Shown here one piece after another: positions 1 through 10,578 of a DNA stretch of 64,000 bases; the stretch's first letter is position 1; every line of letters begins with the position of its first letter. Location of the stretch: assembly GCA_003640385.1 (NCBI GenBank), contig RCAB01000064.1, positions 142,722 through 206,721 on the forward strand, read 5' to 3'. The notes under the pieces were generated by a model that saw nothing but the letters and a program-made list of their open reading frames with translations, was not told the DNA's origin and ran no database searches. Source of the stretch: Setaria digitata. Taxonomy: Eukaryota > Nematoda > Chromadorea > Rhabditida > Setariidae. The translations under genes and the position numbers were made by a program.

Positions 1-247
1 TTTTTCTAGTGCAGTTTAGTACATGTAAATATTATAATAATACAGTTAGCAGTGTAGTGCATATAAATATAGTGCAATATATTTTATACATGTGGTAAAT
101 ATAGTTTATTTGGACAGGTTGAAAGGGAAACTAATGTGCTTCTTCACAATTGATGAAACAGTAACATTGATGGGCTAGTTTAAATTCACTTCGTTTAAGC
201 CATCTTTTCATTATCATTATCATTAAGCAGTAGTTATTCATTTTCAG

Positions 248-737
248 TTTGCTGAATTCAACAGTTGGATGGAATCCTTTACTTGCATTTGCATTAGCAA
301 GTTATGGCAGTATTGACTGTAATTTTGGACCCTTACAAATGCAAGGAGTATTTTGGATTGGACCTTGCCTGGCTTCACTTTCTGCATGCTTCTTATACAG
401 GTAAACTGTTGAGAATTCAAGCTGAGAATTGAGATTTCGGCAAATTCTAAGTTGAGAGCTATGTTTTTAAATTTTATACAATTTTCTGCTAATCCAGCCG
501 GTAACAAGCTGTTCACTAGCCTAACTGCCCTTATCTGACTTCATTATTACCATAAAACTCACTTTTGAAGAGTTATATATTCTAAAAGGACGATTTCATA
601 CTAAAATCGGTTAGAAGTTATTTGTTGCACGAGGAACGACAGTGAACTGACAAGTCGTTTCGTTTAGGTTACTATTCGCTGGCAAAGAATTTCGTTTGAT
701 AAAATGCACCACATGGAATGAAAGTGATCATTTGTAG
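248..737 (+). CDS. Aquaporin-like channel, C-terminal two exons only (5' end missing)
   Basis: Two plus-strand exons, 248..400 and 668..737, join in frame (TAC AG|G TTA) between a TTTTCAG acceptor, a GTAAAC donor and a GTTTAG acceptor. The stop is at 735-737. The protein has a short loop reading VGWNPLLAFALA, then a Gly/Phe-rich stretch, then a hydrophobic helix around VFWIGPCLASLSA, then a basic tail. This is the order of the second pore half-helix and sixth membrane span of aquaporins, and it is closest in feel to the AQP11/12 (superaquaporin) group, whose members carry water or small solutes in internal membranes. The second NPA-type box reads NPL here. No upstream exons were recognised in 1-247, so the gene begins outside the window. 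The family call rests on about 75 residues; another six-span membrane protein is possible. Confidence 0.55.
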
Positions 738-2083
738 TTGCTCAATTTGTTTTTGCTGTCACCTAAAATGATCGTATTTGGCGACATTACCGCTTATTTG
801 AAATTCAAACCAAAGGATAAAGTCGCCAAGATGAAGCTTGGCTTTCAGTTCAGTTTGCCGCCATCTGTGCATTTCCATTCCACCCTAGTTCAGTGCATTG
901 CAATTAAGTGCATGGATTGGACAAAGTGAATTTGATGAGAAGACAAAGAATGGGCAATAAGCACCGTCGATCTTTTATTCAAAGTTACACCTCATAACAA
1001 GTTCAGTTTTCTCGAAATAAAGACCACGAAACTTTGTCGCGTCTATTTCTCGATTTCCCTTCTTCCCTACCAAAACTGAGTAGGAAACTGATCGAAGAAC
1101 ATTCGAATGAAAGCTATCAGTTCTGAATGAACAAGCAATTCATATTCTTTGTACATTGCAAATTATTTGTCGTCGGTGTAAACCAAACCACTCTTCCTTT
1201 CCTGCTCATTCTCCGTCACTGACCAGCAACAGAGGTATTATTCTTTGATTTGCTTAATCTCACACTCCCTCACAGTTCCAATTTTTCACAGAAGCGAGCA
1301 GAGTTTTAATTGCTGCTATTCACAGTTGCAGTTAGTGTGATGGGTCTCAGCGCGATACTTCTTTTACTGTAACAATTATTCTGATGAATTGCAAAACCTT
1401 TACTATAATTGTTTTGAACGTTTTGTGGTGGTATTTAGGGTCCAGAGATTCAGGACGTTTAGTGTACCTGTACTAATTAGGCTCCTCTTATTCAAATTTC
1501 ACAGCTTAGTAGTAAAGTTAGACGTGCAGTCTCTGGTTGGACTAATTCTTTCCCGCACAATTGTCTTATTGGACAGTTACACATATTACTGAAATTTATT
1601 AAGCAGAAGCCAAGTTGAATAATGAACTTCATGAGTGTGCAAGAGAACACTCCAAGTGGTATGCAGTGTTTATGGAAATTGACTGAAAATTGATAAGTAT
1701 ATTGCACTTCAGTGCAGCATCACCAAAGTATTAATGATCGCTTTTCCTAGTGATAAGGAGCATTGTAAGCTCTTGCATGAAAAGTCGAATTTTATTTAGT
1801 AGAGTCGATTTTTCCTTCATTTGGTAAATATCCAATAAAAAGTCACCTAAAGTTTTCTGAAGTTTTGCCTCGGAATAGATCATGGAACTGATAACTCAAT
1901 GATCAAAGTATATTTTGGTGGTTGGATATTTTGACAGCAGCAGCCGATCTTCCCTGTACGAATTGCCGATTGAATAGTTTGACCTTTAAACAAATCTAGA
2001 TAATTTACAGACTATTATCTTTTTCGACAACTGTAGTAGTGTCTTTTGTTCTTCCATTGCTGAACAGCGTATATCGAAATATA
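738..2083. other. Intergenic, 3' flank of aquaporin and 5' flank of ALYREF
   Basis: Nothing with coding character was found here beyond short chance ORFs. The stretch is AT-rich. It should hold the polyadenylation region of the upstream gene and the promoter of the export factor at 2084, but no clear TATA box or other defined site was recognised. Confidence 0.5.
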
Positions 2084-3728
2084 ATGTCAATGAACGATTT
2101 GATTAGTCTGTCACTCGATGAAATCATTGCGCGCGGTGGTCCAAAGTTTCGCACGAATCGACGTCTCGGGGCAGTTAGACGTGAAGGAGGTGTACGTGGT
2201 TTTCGTGGTGGTGTACGTGGCGTGCGTCGGATTCCTATAGTCACTAGTCGGGTAAATGTTTTACAGTTTTGTTTGCTTTGCTTTTTACCTGTCGTTTTTG
2301 TGTGTAGTATTGCAGCTTTATAAATCAAACTTTGTGACATCTGTGACAATTTCTTTTTTTTTTTTGAGATTTATCTGGAATTTAATTTTTTCTTTCATCA
2401 CGTTTCTTCAAAATTTTGAACGATATTGAACATTTTCAGACAAGCGAAGTTTATGTACAAATTTTTAAATTTTTAAATCAATGAAAAGAAGGAGTTTTTT
2501 TTTGCAGTGTTCACTCGGCATTTAGAATTGTATTTTCAGCGTCCAAAGGGAAATTTCCGTCTTAATAATCTCAAACGTGATGTCAACATGTGTATTGTGA
2601 ACATTTCTAATCTTGGTCCAATGGTTACCACGACAGATCTCCAGGTTTCCTTTGAAAAATGCTCAACAGAATCTTTTTTTTTTTTGTTGATAAATAAGTT
2701 GAATAAGTGGTACTCTCTTTGTTGTCTTAAGTGTAGATTATATATATAATTTATTTCCTCCCAGTTTTTGAAAATTTTTGGAAAATCTGTATTTTTTTAC
2801 GTTTTATTTCAGGAATTGTTTGCAGAGCATCCTTATGAGGATGTTGCTGTGCAGTATGAACCGGATGGTAGCCCTTCTGGTACAGCTGTTGTGATATTCA
2901 AAAGGTTCGAAGATGGCATGAAATTGAAGAGGCAGTTTACAGGAGTAAGATTAGATGGTAAGAAACAATTTTGATTTTTTACAGGTCAGAATTACTTCAG
3001 TGCATTCCTGTGGACTGATGTGCCTCGCTCTTTTGCTAGTTATGCTTTGGAGTAATACAGTTGATTTAATCTTTTTTCGATTCCACCCTAGTTTTGATTC
3101 GGTGAATATTTGTTTTCTCTTTATCAGAGCTGACTAGTTTATCAACGGTGCAATTTTTTAATGATCAAGTGTAATACATGTTGTTGTTGTTCCTAAGGTA
3201 TTGCCAAAATCGTATCTGTAGTACCTCTTTTGTTTTTGCATAGTTTTACTGCTGTAGACGAGCAACTATGAAAGTAGAGCTCATACAGAATTTTCATTTG
3301 GCTGTGTTACATTTTTGCTTTTTTAGGGAAAGTGATGGATTTATTTGTTTTAACGAAGAACGATTTTATGCGAGGTGTCTCACAGGTAGTTTTTTTTTTT
3401 TTTTTTCCTTGCAAGTTGATTTTTTTTTCTGAAATTATTCTGTAACTTTAATCACTTTTTAGGGTTTTTAAATTGAATTAGTCAGAACTTTTGCACTTTA
3501 TTATTAGAAATCTGATGTGAATTGTAATTTTAGAATCGAGTAGCGAAACGAGGAGGAAGAGGTAATGTTCGGTTTGGTAGCAATAATTTGTTGACGAAGA
3601 GACGAAGCGGTGGCGTTGGTCGAGTGAAGAATATATCCCGAAAACCGCAAGTGACAAGTGAAGAGCTGGATCGAGAATTAGATGCTTATATGCGTGGTTC
3701 TAAACACCCGAAAGTTTCAGCACCGTAA
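2084..3728 (+). CDS. ALYREF: ALYREF/THOC4-type mRNA export adaptor
   Basis: ALY/REF proteins bind spliced mRNA through an RRM and flanking Arg/Gly-rich regions, and recruit the NXF1 export receptor as part of TREX in the nucleus. Five exons: 2084..2251, 2540..2644, 2813..2957, 3327..3385, 3534..3728, with phase agreement at all junctions. The start ATG (2084) gives an N-terminal motif with LSLDEIIARG, the UAP56-binding type box, followed by an RG-rich region. Exons 2-4 encode the RRM (VNISNLGP as RNP2-like; GTAVVIFKR as RNP1-like). Exon 5 is Arg/Gly-rich and ends in SEELDRELDAYM, the matching C-terminal UBM-like box. The length, about 223 residues, fits the family. Intron 1 begins right after the RG region. 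An AATAAA lies about 100 bp past the stop. The call is secure at family level. Confidence 0.93.
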
Positions 3729-3825
3729 ACGGGAAAAATGTACTGAACGAATGTTTTAAGTTTTTTTTTTTTTTTTTTTTTTGTCGAAGGTTGTTTTTCT
3801 TTGTTACGATTGGGCATATTTTTAT

Positions 3826-3831
3826 AATAAA
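3826..3831 (+). terminator. AATAAA polyadenylation signal of ALYREF
   Basis: A canonical hexamer lies 98 bp downstream of the stop codon, after a run of about 20 T. It is the first good signal in the 3' flank and so the likely mRNA end. Confidence 0.6.
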
Positions 3832-3915
3832 GATAATATTTATGATATAAGATTGCCCATAAAAGCGTTCACATAAAATAAGTAAGATCTCGTTTGTTTA
3901 ATTTTGTTTTCTTAT

Positions 3916-3991
3916 AATGGCTGTTATTAGGAGAAATAGGAATCGTCATTTCATTATGGCACGCATCATTTCATTGTTAATAACAGCCATT
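3916..3991. repeat. Inverted repeat, 14-bp perfect arms
   Basis: The arms at 3916-3929 and 3978-3991 are perfect reverse complements (AATGGCTGTTATTA against TAATAACAGCCATT) around a 48-nt loop. The loop carries a short direct repeat of ATGGCAC with sequence just beyond the right arm. It lies about 190 bp past the ALYREF stop. It could be a hairpin in the 3' flank, a small inverted-repeat element, or a structured RNA. Confidence 0.6.
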
Positions 3992-6080
3992 CTTAAAGTC
4001 ATGGCACACTTCAATATTTTTGCTTGACTGTTTCAGTAATTATAGAAAGTGGAAAGTTTCCTCATCTTTGTATCTTTGTAGAAACTAAACATTATCAGCT
4101 GGGAAAGAGTTATTGTCGAAAATGCCCAAGAAACCAAAATGAATATGGGTGAATTATTGTTGGTGCAATGTTGATGATATTTCATTTCAATAAAATCTTC
4201 CAGATTGCTACTGATCTTAATTATCCGTGAAGTCCTTCACGCAGTTTTTTTATTTTTCTGAAATTGCTAAATGTCATGTTGAAAAACGTCGTAAAAGGGA
4301 CCTACTCCCTTCTAAAGTAAATCCTCAACTGTTAAATTTCCAAGCTAGACTGCACTTCTAACATGATTAATCTGTTAAGCTTCAGAATGAATTTTAGGCT
4401 ATAGGCCATGATACACATATAGACGTTTAGTCATTTTATTGTCAGTATTCACAGGACCGTCTGCTTGTGTGCGGTACGGTCAGTTTCGTTTGGAAAGCAA
4501 ACAGCATTTAGAATTGAGCTAGAGAATTATTGTTCGATGTGTATTTCCGAAAAGACATTTACAAATTTAAAACCAGCAAAGCAGGTTCTTTCCCTTTACT
4601 AAGGTGAATACAAGCCCGCAGTTTTCTTTGTTTTTTCGACCTCCTTCACCTTTTTTCACCCTGTGAAAAGTTTTTTTCTTTTTGCTCTTGCTCGTCCGAA
4701 ACAGGACGTTGTATTCACTTGGACCCTTGAAACAGTTAAGAAAGAGGAAACTATTTAACTGAAAATGTCTGAATGGTGAATGGAGGCAAAAAATTGCTTT
4801 AGTAATGTTATGATGCTTTTCATTTACATGACTTTTGCTAGTATGATTTATGGTAATTACGTATGTCATGCATACATGTATGTGTTCGACTAATCTTGCA
4901 AAGTTTCTAACTACTGTTATCATCTCATAAGTCTCTTGGAAGAGACAAGTGCTATATAGCTGTTTCTTTAACTTGTTTTACGTGTTGTGATTTTTGATTT
5001 GAAGCGTCAGCTAACAAGACTTTAGGTGTTGGAGGTGTAAGTGTGCAACGGTTGAAGAGATTAAATTAACTAAAGTATGATTATGATTAATTTTAATAAT
5101 TTATTGGTTTCAAATGCATTTTATTTACAGAGGCTGTATTAGAAGCAAAAAGAACTGAAAATTCCAGGGAGTAATTTCGCTGTTTCTCTTTTAATACTAA
5201 ATTGATTGTCATTTTGAACATTTTCGGACTTAGAAAGGTCATTTTATTAATCTCAGGACTGATAACTATAAATGCAACAGCACGATTCATCAACTAGTAC
5301 CATTTTAAGAATCAGTTCCTCGCGGTTTCTTCCATAACATGAAACTGTAAGACTACAGCAGTGTCAATTCCGATGGATTACAGCGGAAGTGATGCTGCAG
5401 TAATATTCTTTTAAATAAATTTAAATTGTTTTATTTTCTGATCAGCAACAGTGAACACTTGTTATTTACTGCGTTTTCGAATCTCACTTCATCAGTAGTC
5501 GTCACTCGCATTTGTCTTTTACAATTTTACAAATTTTATTGACTCAAATCATTCAGCCTTATGAAATGGTGCACTGATTTACCACAGCTTTATGAATATT
5601 ACATTTCCTCAAGCGACTTCTGTTTTACGTTTGACAGTAGCAAATGCACATTGATTGTATCGTAATGTTTTTTGAAGCAAACAGTTTAAAATTATCTTTT
5701 CATGAGTTCTCCAGATTTTTTTTTTGAATTACCTGGTTGAATAAAATAGCATTATTGCATTTTTTGCTGATAACTGAACAGACGGTAAGGTAAGGATCTG
5801 AAAATGACAAAAAAAATTCAAATAATCCAAGGATGTTAAATTATTCTAAGTCATGAGCTTGAGGGATTGATTCACCTCCTAGTGATTGATGTTCGTGCAT
5901 TATTTCTAATTGAGATAAATACTAAAAAATTGACAAGTGCAGGAGACATAATTAATTAAGGAGGACATTACAAGCAGTGAAGGAAATGTAACTGTCAACA
6001 CCCTATTTGGTGTCAGTGACTCAGATTGTTATGTTATAGCGGTGGCACTCTTGGTTAAAAAGAGATTTAAAATTGACCCA
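3992..6080. other. Intergenic, AT-rich
   Basis: There is an open frame on the minus strand at 4567..4923 (118 codons). It is Lys-rich at its centre, has no family resemblance and no supporting splice context, so it is not called. No other gene, RNA or repeat is apparent. Confidence 0.45.
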
Positions 6081-9000
6081 TCAACCTGATTTCCATAGTT
6101 TACCGAATCCGGCTCCAGCAGCAAAAAAAAACACCATCATTAAAGGCATAAATATGAACATCAGAATAATCGCTGTCAATGACCATCCATATTTACCTAA
6201 TTGTTTCGGAAAACAATTCAACTGTTCTTCATTATTGCTTACTTTCCTCATTGAACCAAATGCATAATAAAAGATGAAAAGATACATTGGTCAAGTGATC
6301 GGAACACCCGTAGATTTCGTTAATAAGAGATTCCAAAAAATAGTCACACAGTTGTGATATGGATAACTGATTAATGATGTTTATGTGATAATCTCATCTC
6401 TGTTTAATCAACAGCTAATGAATCAATTCATCTACCTGAAGTTTTACCGGCAGCTGTTCCTTTATCTGCTGTTTCCTCAACTGCAATGAATTAGGGACAT
6501 AAATATTATAGATATACAAGTCGAATAATTAAAATATTAGAAGAACTAACAGGAAGCAAGTTTTCAGGGAGAAATTAAATTCGTGATTGAGAGATTATAG
6601 AAGCTATCAGTAGAACATAACGGAAATGATTCTACTAGCCCAGGTATCACAGGAAAAAGGTATCATTAATAAGTCTAAACCATAAGGAGTATTGAATTAG
6701 TTATCCATTATTTTTCTAACTGACTAAGACAAAACTGAGACTGCAGAGAATGGTAAAGTTAAGGATTAAATCTGATTATTAATTATCTTTTCCTTTTTTT
6801 TTTTTCTAAAAACTAGCACTTATTTAAGAAATTACTTTAGCCTACAATCAAGGTTGCATCCCTCATCTTACCTTTTTTTTCTTCAGGTGGTGCTGAAATA
6901 TTTACTGCTGGACCAATTGCTTCATAAGCACTGCCCATCCTCTATCGTCCCTTTCACTTTCTTCTATAACAGTTCTTTTCAGTTAATTTCAAATTAAAAA
7001 ATTTGAAAATTTCTTATGAAGAATGACAGAAATAGATGTCTTCCTTGTTTTTTGCGTTGAATGCTTTCATAATCTGAAGATTTCTTTAATCTCCATTAAA
7101 TTCTAGATGTCACTAATTACTTTCAAATACCTCTTCTTATTCATCAAATTGAATATTTTGATGATATTTTTGACTCGAAGTAAGTTTTTTATCAAAATTA
7201 ATTAAAATTTTGGCGAAAAAAAACCAACTTTTAAAATGCACTTCAATGTGAACTTGAACAGCAAGATAATGAAGGTTAGTTTTACTGAAACCGAACGGAA
7301 AATGTGTAAAAACTAGAATGTACAACACACTATAATTCGTGCATTTTATATCATAAAAAAAAAAAAACATTTTGCTAATAAAATTTTACGGACACGGTTA
7401 TTATTTACAAATGTCGCAGACAGTTGCTGGAATTTTGAAAATCAAGTTAATTTGACCTAATTTAATTTTTTATATTTTTTTGAGAAAATGCACAAGTTTT
7501 ACGAGAGTAAAATAACTTGACAACTTGAGTTGGAAAGTAAAAGTGGATTTTATTTTTGAATGTATAGCTTTTACAGATAGAGAAAGCTAATTTTTTTTTT
7601 TTCGAATAAACTCTTCGATACCATTACTGCTGAATTCATATAAAGCCAGTGAAATTGTAAAAATAGAAATAATTTTTGTAAGATTCCTATAGTGATTGAT
7701 TGTGGTTTTTCCTTTGTATTTAGATATGTTTGTAAAAAAGATTATGTTTCAGATTCCAGCTGTTTAAGAGTTTGATTTTATTTAAATTTCGGTCAGCGAA
7801 CTTAGCTAGATGCAGCTATACAGCTTTACCGAGAACCTAAGGACAATGGCCATGAAAGGATTCTCTTAAGTGTCGATTTAATTTGATCTGATACTTGCCA
7901 ATGCAATCAGAATTGTATTTCGAAGTCAGGCCGCAGGTGATCGATCTGTTGCGCTATCAGTAACTTTCGTAATTTATTGAAAGTTGACTGTAATCCGACG
8001 CTATTTGTTAAAAAAAAAAAACTTTAAAGTTTTCCCTAAAAAAGTAGCTTGCAGTACAGAATTTATAAAGTCAATGGATGTATATTTAATGCTACCAAAT
8101 CTTTGTTTGTTAGGTAAATAAATCCACACTGGAAAGCAACATCTAACCTCGAGACATGTTGAAAATGTTAATAAACCAATTAAAAACTAAAAATCAACCA
8201 ATTAAAAATCAAAAATCTTCAAAAACTATAATGATTCACGAAATGCTGCTTTTTTGTATTTCCAGTTTTATTTATGAGGTTTAATTGAAATTTCATCAGC
8301 ATTGCTTTCATGCTTTATTGAAGGTTAGATTAAGCAGCCATTAACACTGATTCCTCTGAACAACTGAATTGTTCAAATATGCTGATGTTTTCGTGTCATG
8401 AACCTTTAAACGCAATTGTTTAAAAAAAAAAAAGAAATCGGAATCCGGAATCTGAACAAGTTTTGGAATTTAGGGATTCGGTTAGTGTCTCATTTTATTA
8501 CCCTCATCTCATTATTCTAAAATTACTGTACTATTTCAAATTTTAACGGAGAAAATAATGAACCAACACTAATAGAATTCGAAAAATGTTTGCGCTCATT
8601 TTTGAAACAGTTGAAATTTTCATAGACTGATGCTGTTGCGTTCGAAATTATTAGATGATTGCGGTGACTTTTAGATTTTCAACTTCCGTAAGACAGATAG
8701 CCGTTCATTCATTACGCTTAAACTAAAAACTGATGCAGAATTAAGCGAAGATATTTTTCTGTTTCGGTCAGTTAGACTGGTCAGTTGTGAGGTGTCAGGA
8801 ATGTTTAGAGTCAGAAGTGCGTTTATCTTGAAAGAGCAGGTGTGGAGATGATTGATGACAAATACAAACATAGTTTCTGCTTCATGTCAATTATTAAGAA
8901 AGAGATTCCGTCCTCAGCAATCCAGAAATCCTTCTTAAATATCGCGCAGATTGTAGTTGTTCTTCTTAGCAATCAAGCTGTGTCTGATGGAAGGAAAGCT

Positions 9001-9932
9001 GAAGAAGATAATTCAGCAATCACTTGGCCCAAACTGCCTTTATCATATTCATCTCTCTTACCTTGTTGTTGACCGTAGTTATCTGTAATTGGAAATAAAT
9101 CAAAATTGTTTTATCTTTCATTATAATTTATAATTCAAAAGTTATTAGATTAGTTATCTTTTCGATGATATTAATATCCATTATCATTAAAAGTTCTAAC
9201 AAATGTTTGTAAGTTGTCTGTAAATGTGCTACAAAGGTAATTACTTTCTTAAAGTTATTTTAAATGCATGGATCATTTTTTAAATAATCTTTGGGACTTG
9301 AAAAAACTTTTTTCCCCTCTGGTTTCCTCCGTTGATTTTGTACTACCAGAAATATCGATGGCAGAAAAGCAGTACTTTGCTGTTTTCCTTCTTACCCACC
9401 AAATCATGCACTGAATAATTATAACAAGAAAATTTTTTAAATTGAAAATATGATGAAAAGATGTGTAAAACGACGTTTGTTTTTGTCACTTCTTGGAATT
9501 CAACAAAATCTGTTAATAAGTATCCTCAAAATTGGAATAAATTTTAGAGCTGAAGATTAGAACTGAGTATGTCATTCATCCAAGAAGTTTGCAAATCCAG
9601 ATGAGTAAACTTCAGCCTGTGACAGTAGAATGATGCCATTTTGCATTAATCTTTTTCTACTGGATATTGGAAAGATTACAGATACTACAGATATTGAACT
9701 GATAGTCTCCCAGTAAACTGGATAATGGCAGCGTTGACAAATTCAACAGTTTACCGGATTAATTTCGTGAATACGAAGTGATCATAGATATGCCTTTAGA
9801 ACGGAAGTCCTTTGAAGTGGAGAATTAAAAAACTTTAGATAAATCCAAATGTTCATTGGCGAGCCGTTTAAATTCATTCACAGATCTGATAATTTTCGAA
9901 ATTTCCCATTCTTCAAGCGGTAAAAATGCCAT
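6081..9932 (-). CDS. Unrecognised 131-residue protein with C-terminal membrane span, five exons
   Basis: Minus-strand exons 9932..9834, 9082..9062, 6941..6872, 6480..6436, 6241..6081 join with agreeing phases (0, 0, 1, 1). The ATG at 9932 follows a TTTTTTCGCTCCAG acceptor directly, as in spliced-leader trans-splicing. Exon 2 is a 21-nt microexon between TTACAG and GTAAGAG. The product has an acidic/basic helical N-terminus (LEEWEISKIIRSVNEFKRLA), a Pro/Glu/Lys middle, and one long hydrophobic helix near the C-terminus (AIILMFIFMPLMMVFFF) followed by GFGKLWKSG. I do not recognise the family. The weakest points are the first donor (GTTTTT) and the acceptor of the last exon. The last three exons alone would give a 90-residue protein from the Met at 6938. 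Confidence 0.5.
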
Positions 9933-10520
9933 CTGGAGCGAAAAAAGAAGCAGTGCTTTCATTGTCGAATAAAATTAACTAATTTGGAAAATTTGCTGCA
10001 ACAATTGAATTTTTCAATCGAATATTTCGAAAGAAAGTTGAAATTTTGGGTAAATTTCTCTTTTACCATTGTAAAATGACCAGGAGATACGAGTTGTCCA
10101 CCATGAGAACGTCCATTTCAGTGACGATGAAGAGTTTATTTCTCAGAATTCGTATCAAATTTTCCAATTCTTTATTGGTTTTTGATGGAGGGACAGAGAG
10201 AGAGAGATGGATGGATCACGTAATATGCAGGCGATAGATGGAAAATCATCCTGACACCCTGGCACCGACCGAGGAATCACTTTGAGGAAGTGAAAACTGG
10301 CATTGTTTTGGGATGGTATCATCACCATATCACCATTATCATTATCATTATCAGTATCATTCCCTTCCCCAAATCATAAATCATAAACAGGCCGAGGTGA
10401 GAGGGAGGAAAGGGAAGAGGCGGGTCAACTGCCCTGCGGCCACTTTACCCCTCTCCGTCCCCTTTTCAGCCGCGCCGAAACAGTTCCATGGTCAGCGTCG
10501 GGTTGACGCTGAAGTTTGCA
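9933..10520. other. Intergenic, between divergent minus-strand gene and cuticlin
   Basis: The stretch holds an ATC/ATT-rich simple repeat near 10318-10365 and a short GA run near 10193-10206. It should contain the promoter of the cuticlin to the right. It becomes less AT-rich from about 10390 to the TATA box. Confidence 0.45.
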
Positions 10521-10528
10521 TATAAAAG
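10521..10528 (+). promoter_or_regulatory. TATA box of cuticlin gene
   Basis: TATAAAAG lies 58 bp upstream of the start codon in a locally GC-richer stretch. Initiation about 30 bp downstream would leave a short leader. This is typical of strongly and periodically expressed cuticle genes in nematodes. Confidence 0.65.
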
Positions 10529-10578
10529 GAGCTATCCGTAGGAGATTCTGAAGCAGCTTCAGCGTCACGTCTCCCCAG

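Noticed and set aside
4567..4923. 118-codon minus-strand ORF
   Set aside because: Composition is AT-driven with a Lys-rich run, no family resemblance, no promoter or splice context, and it lies in the 3' flank of ALYREF.
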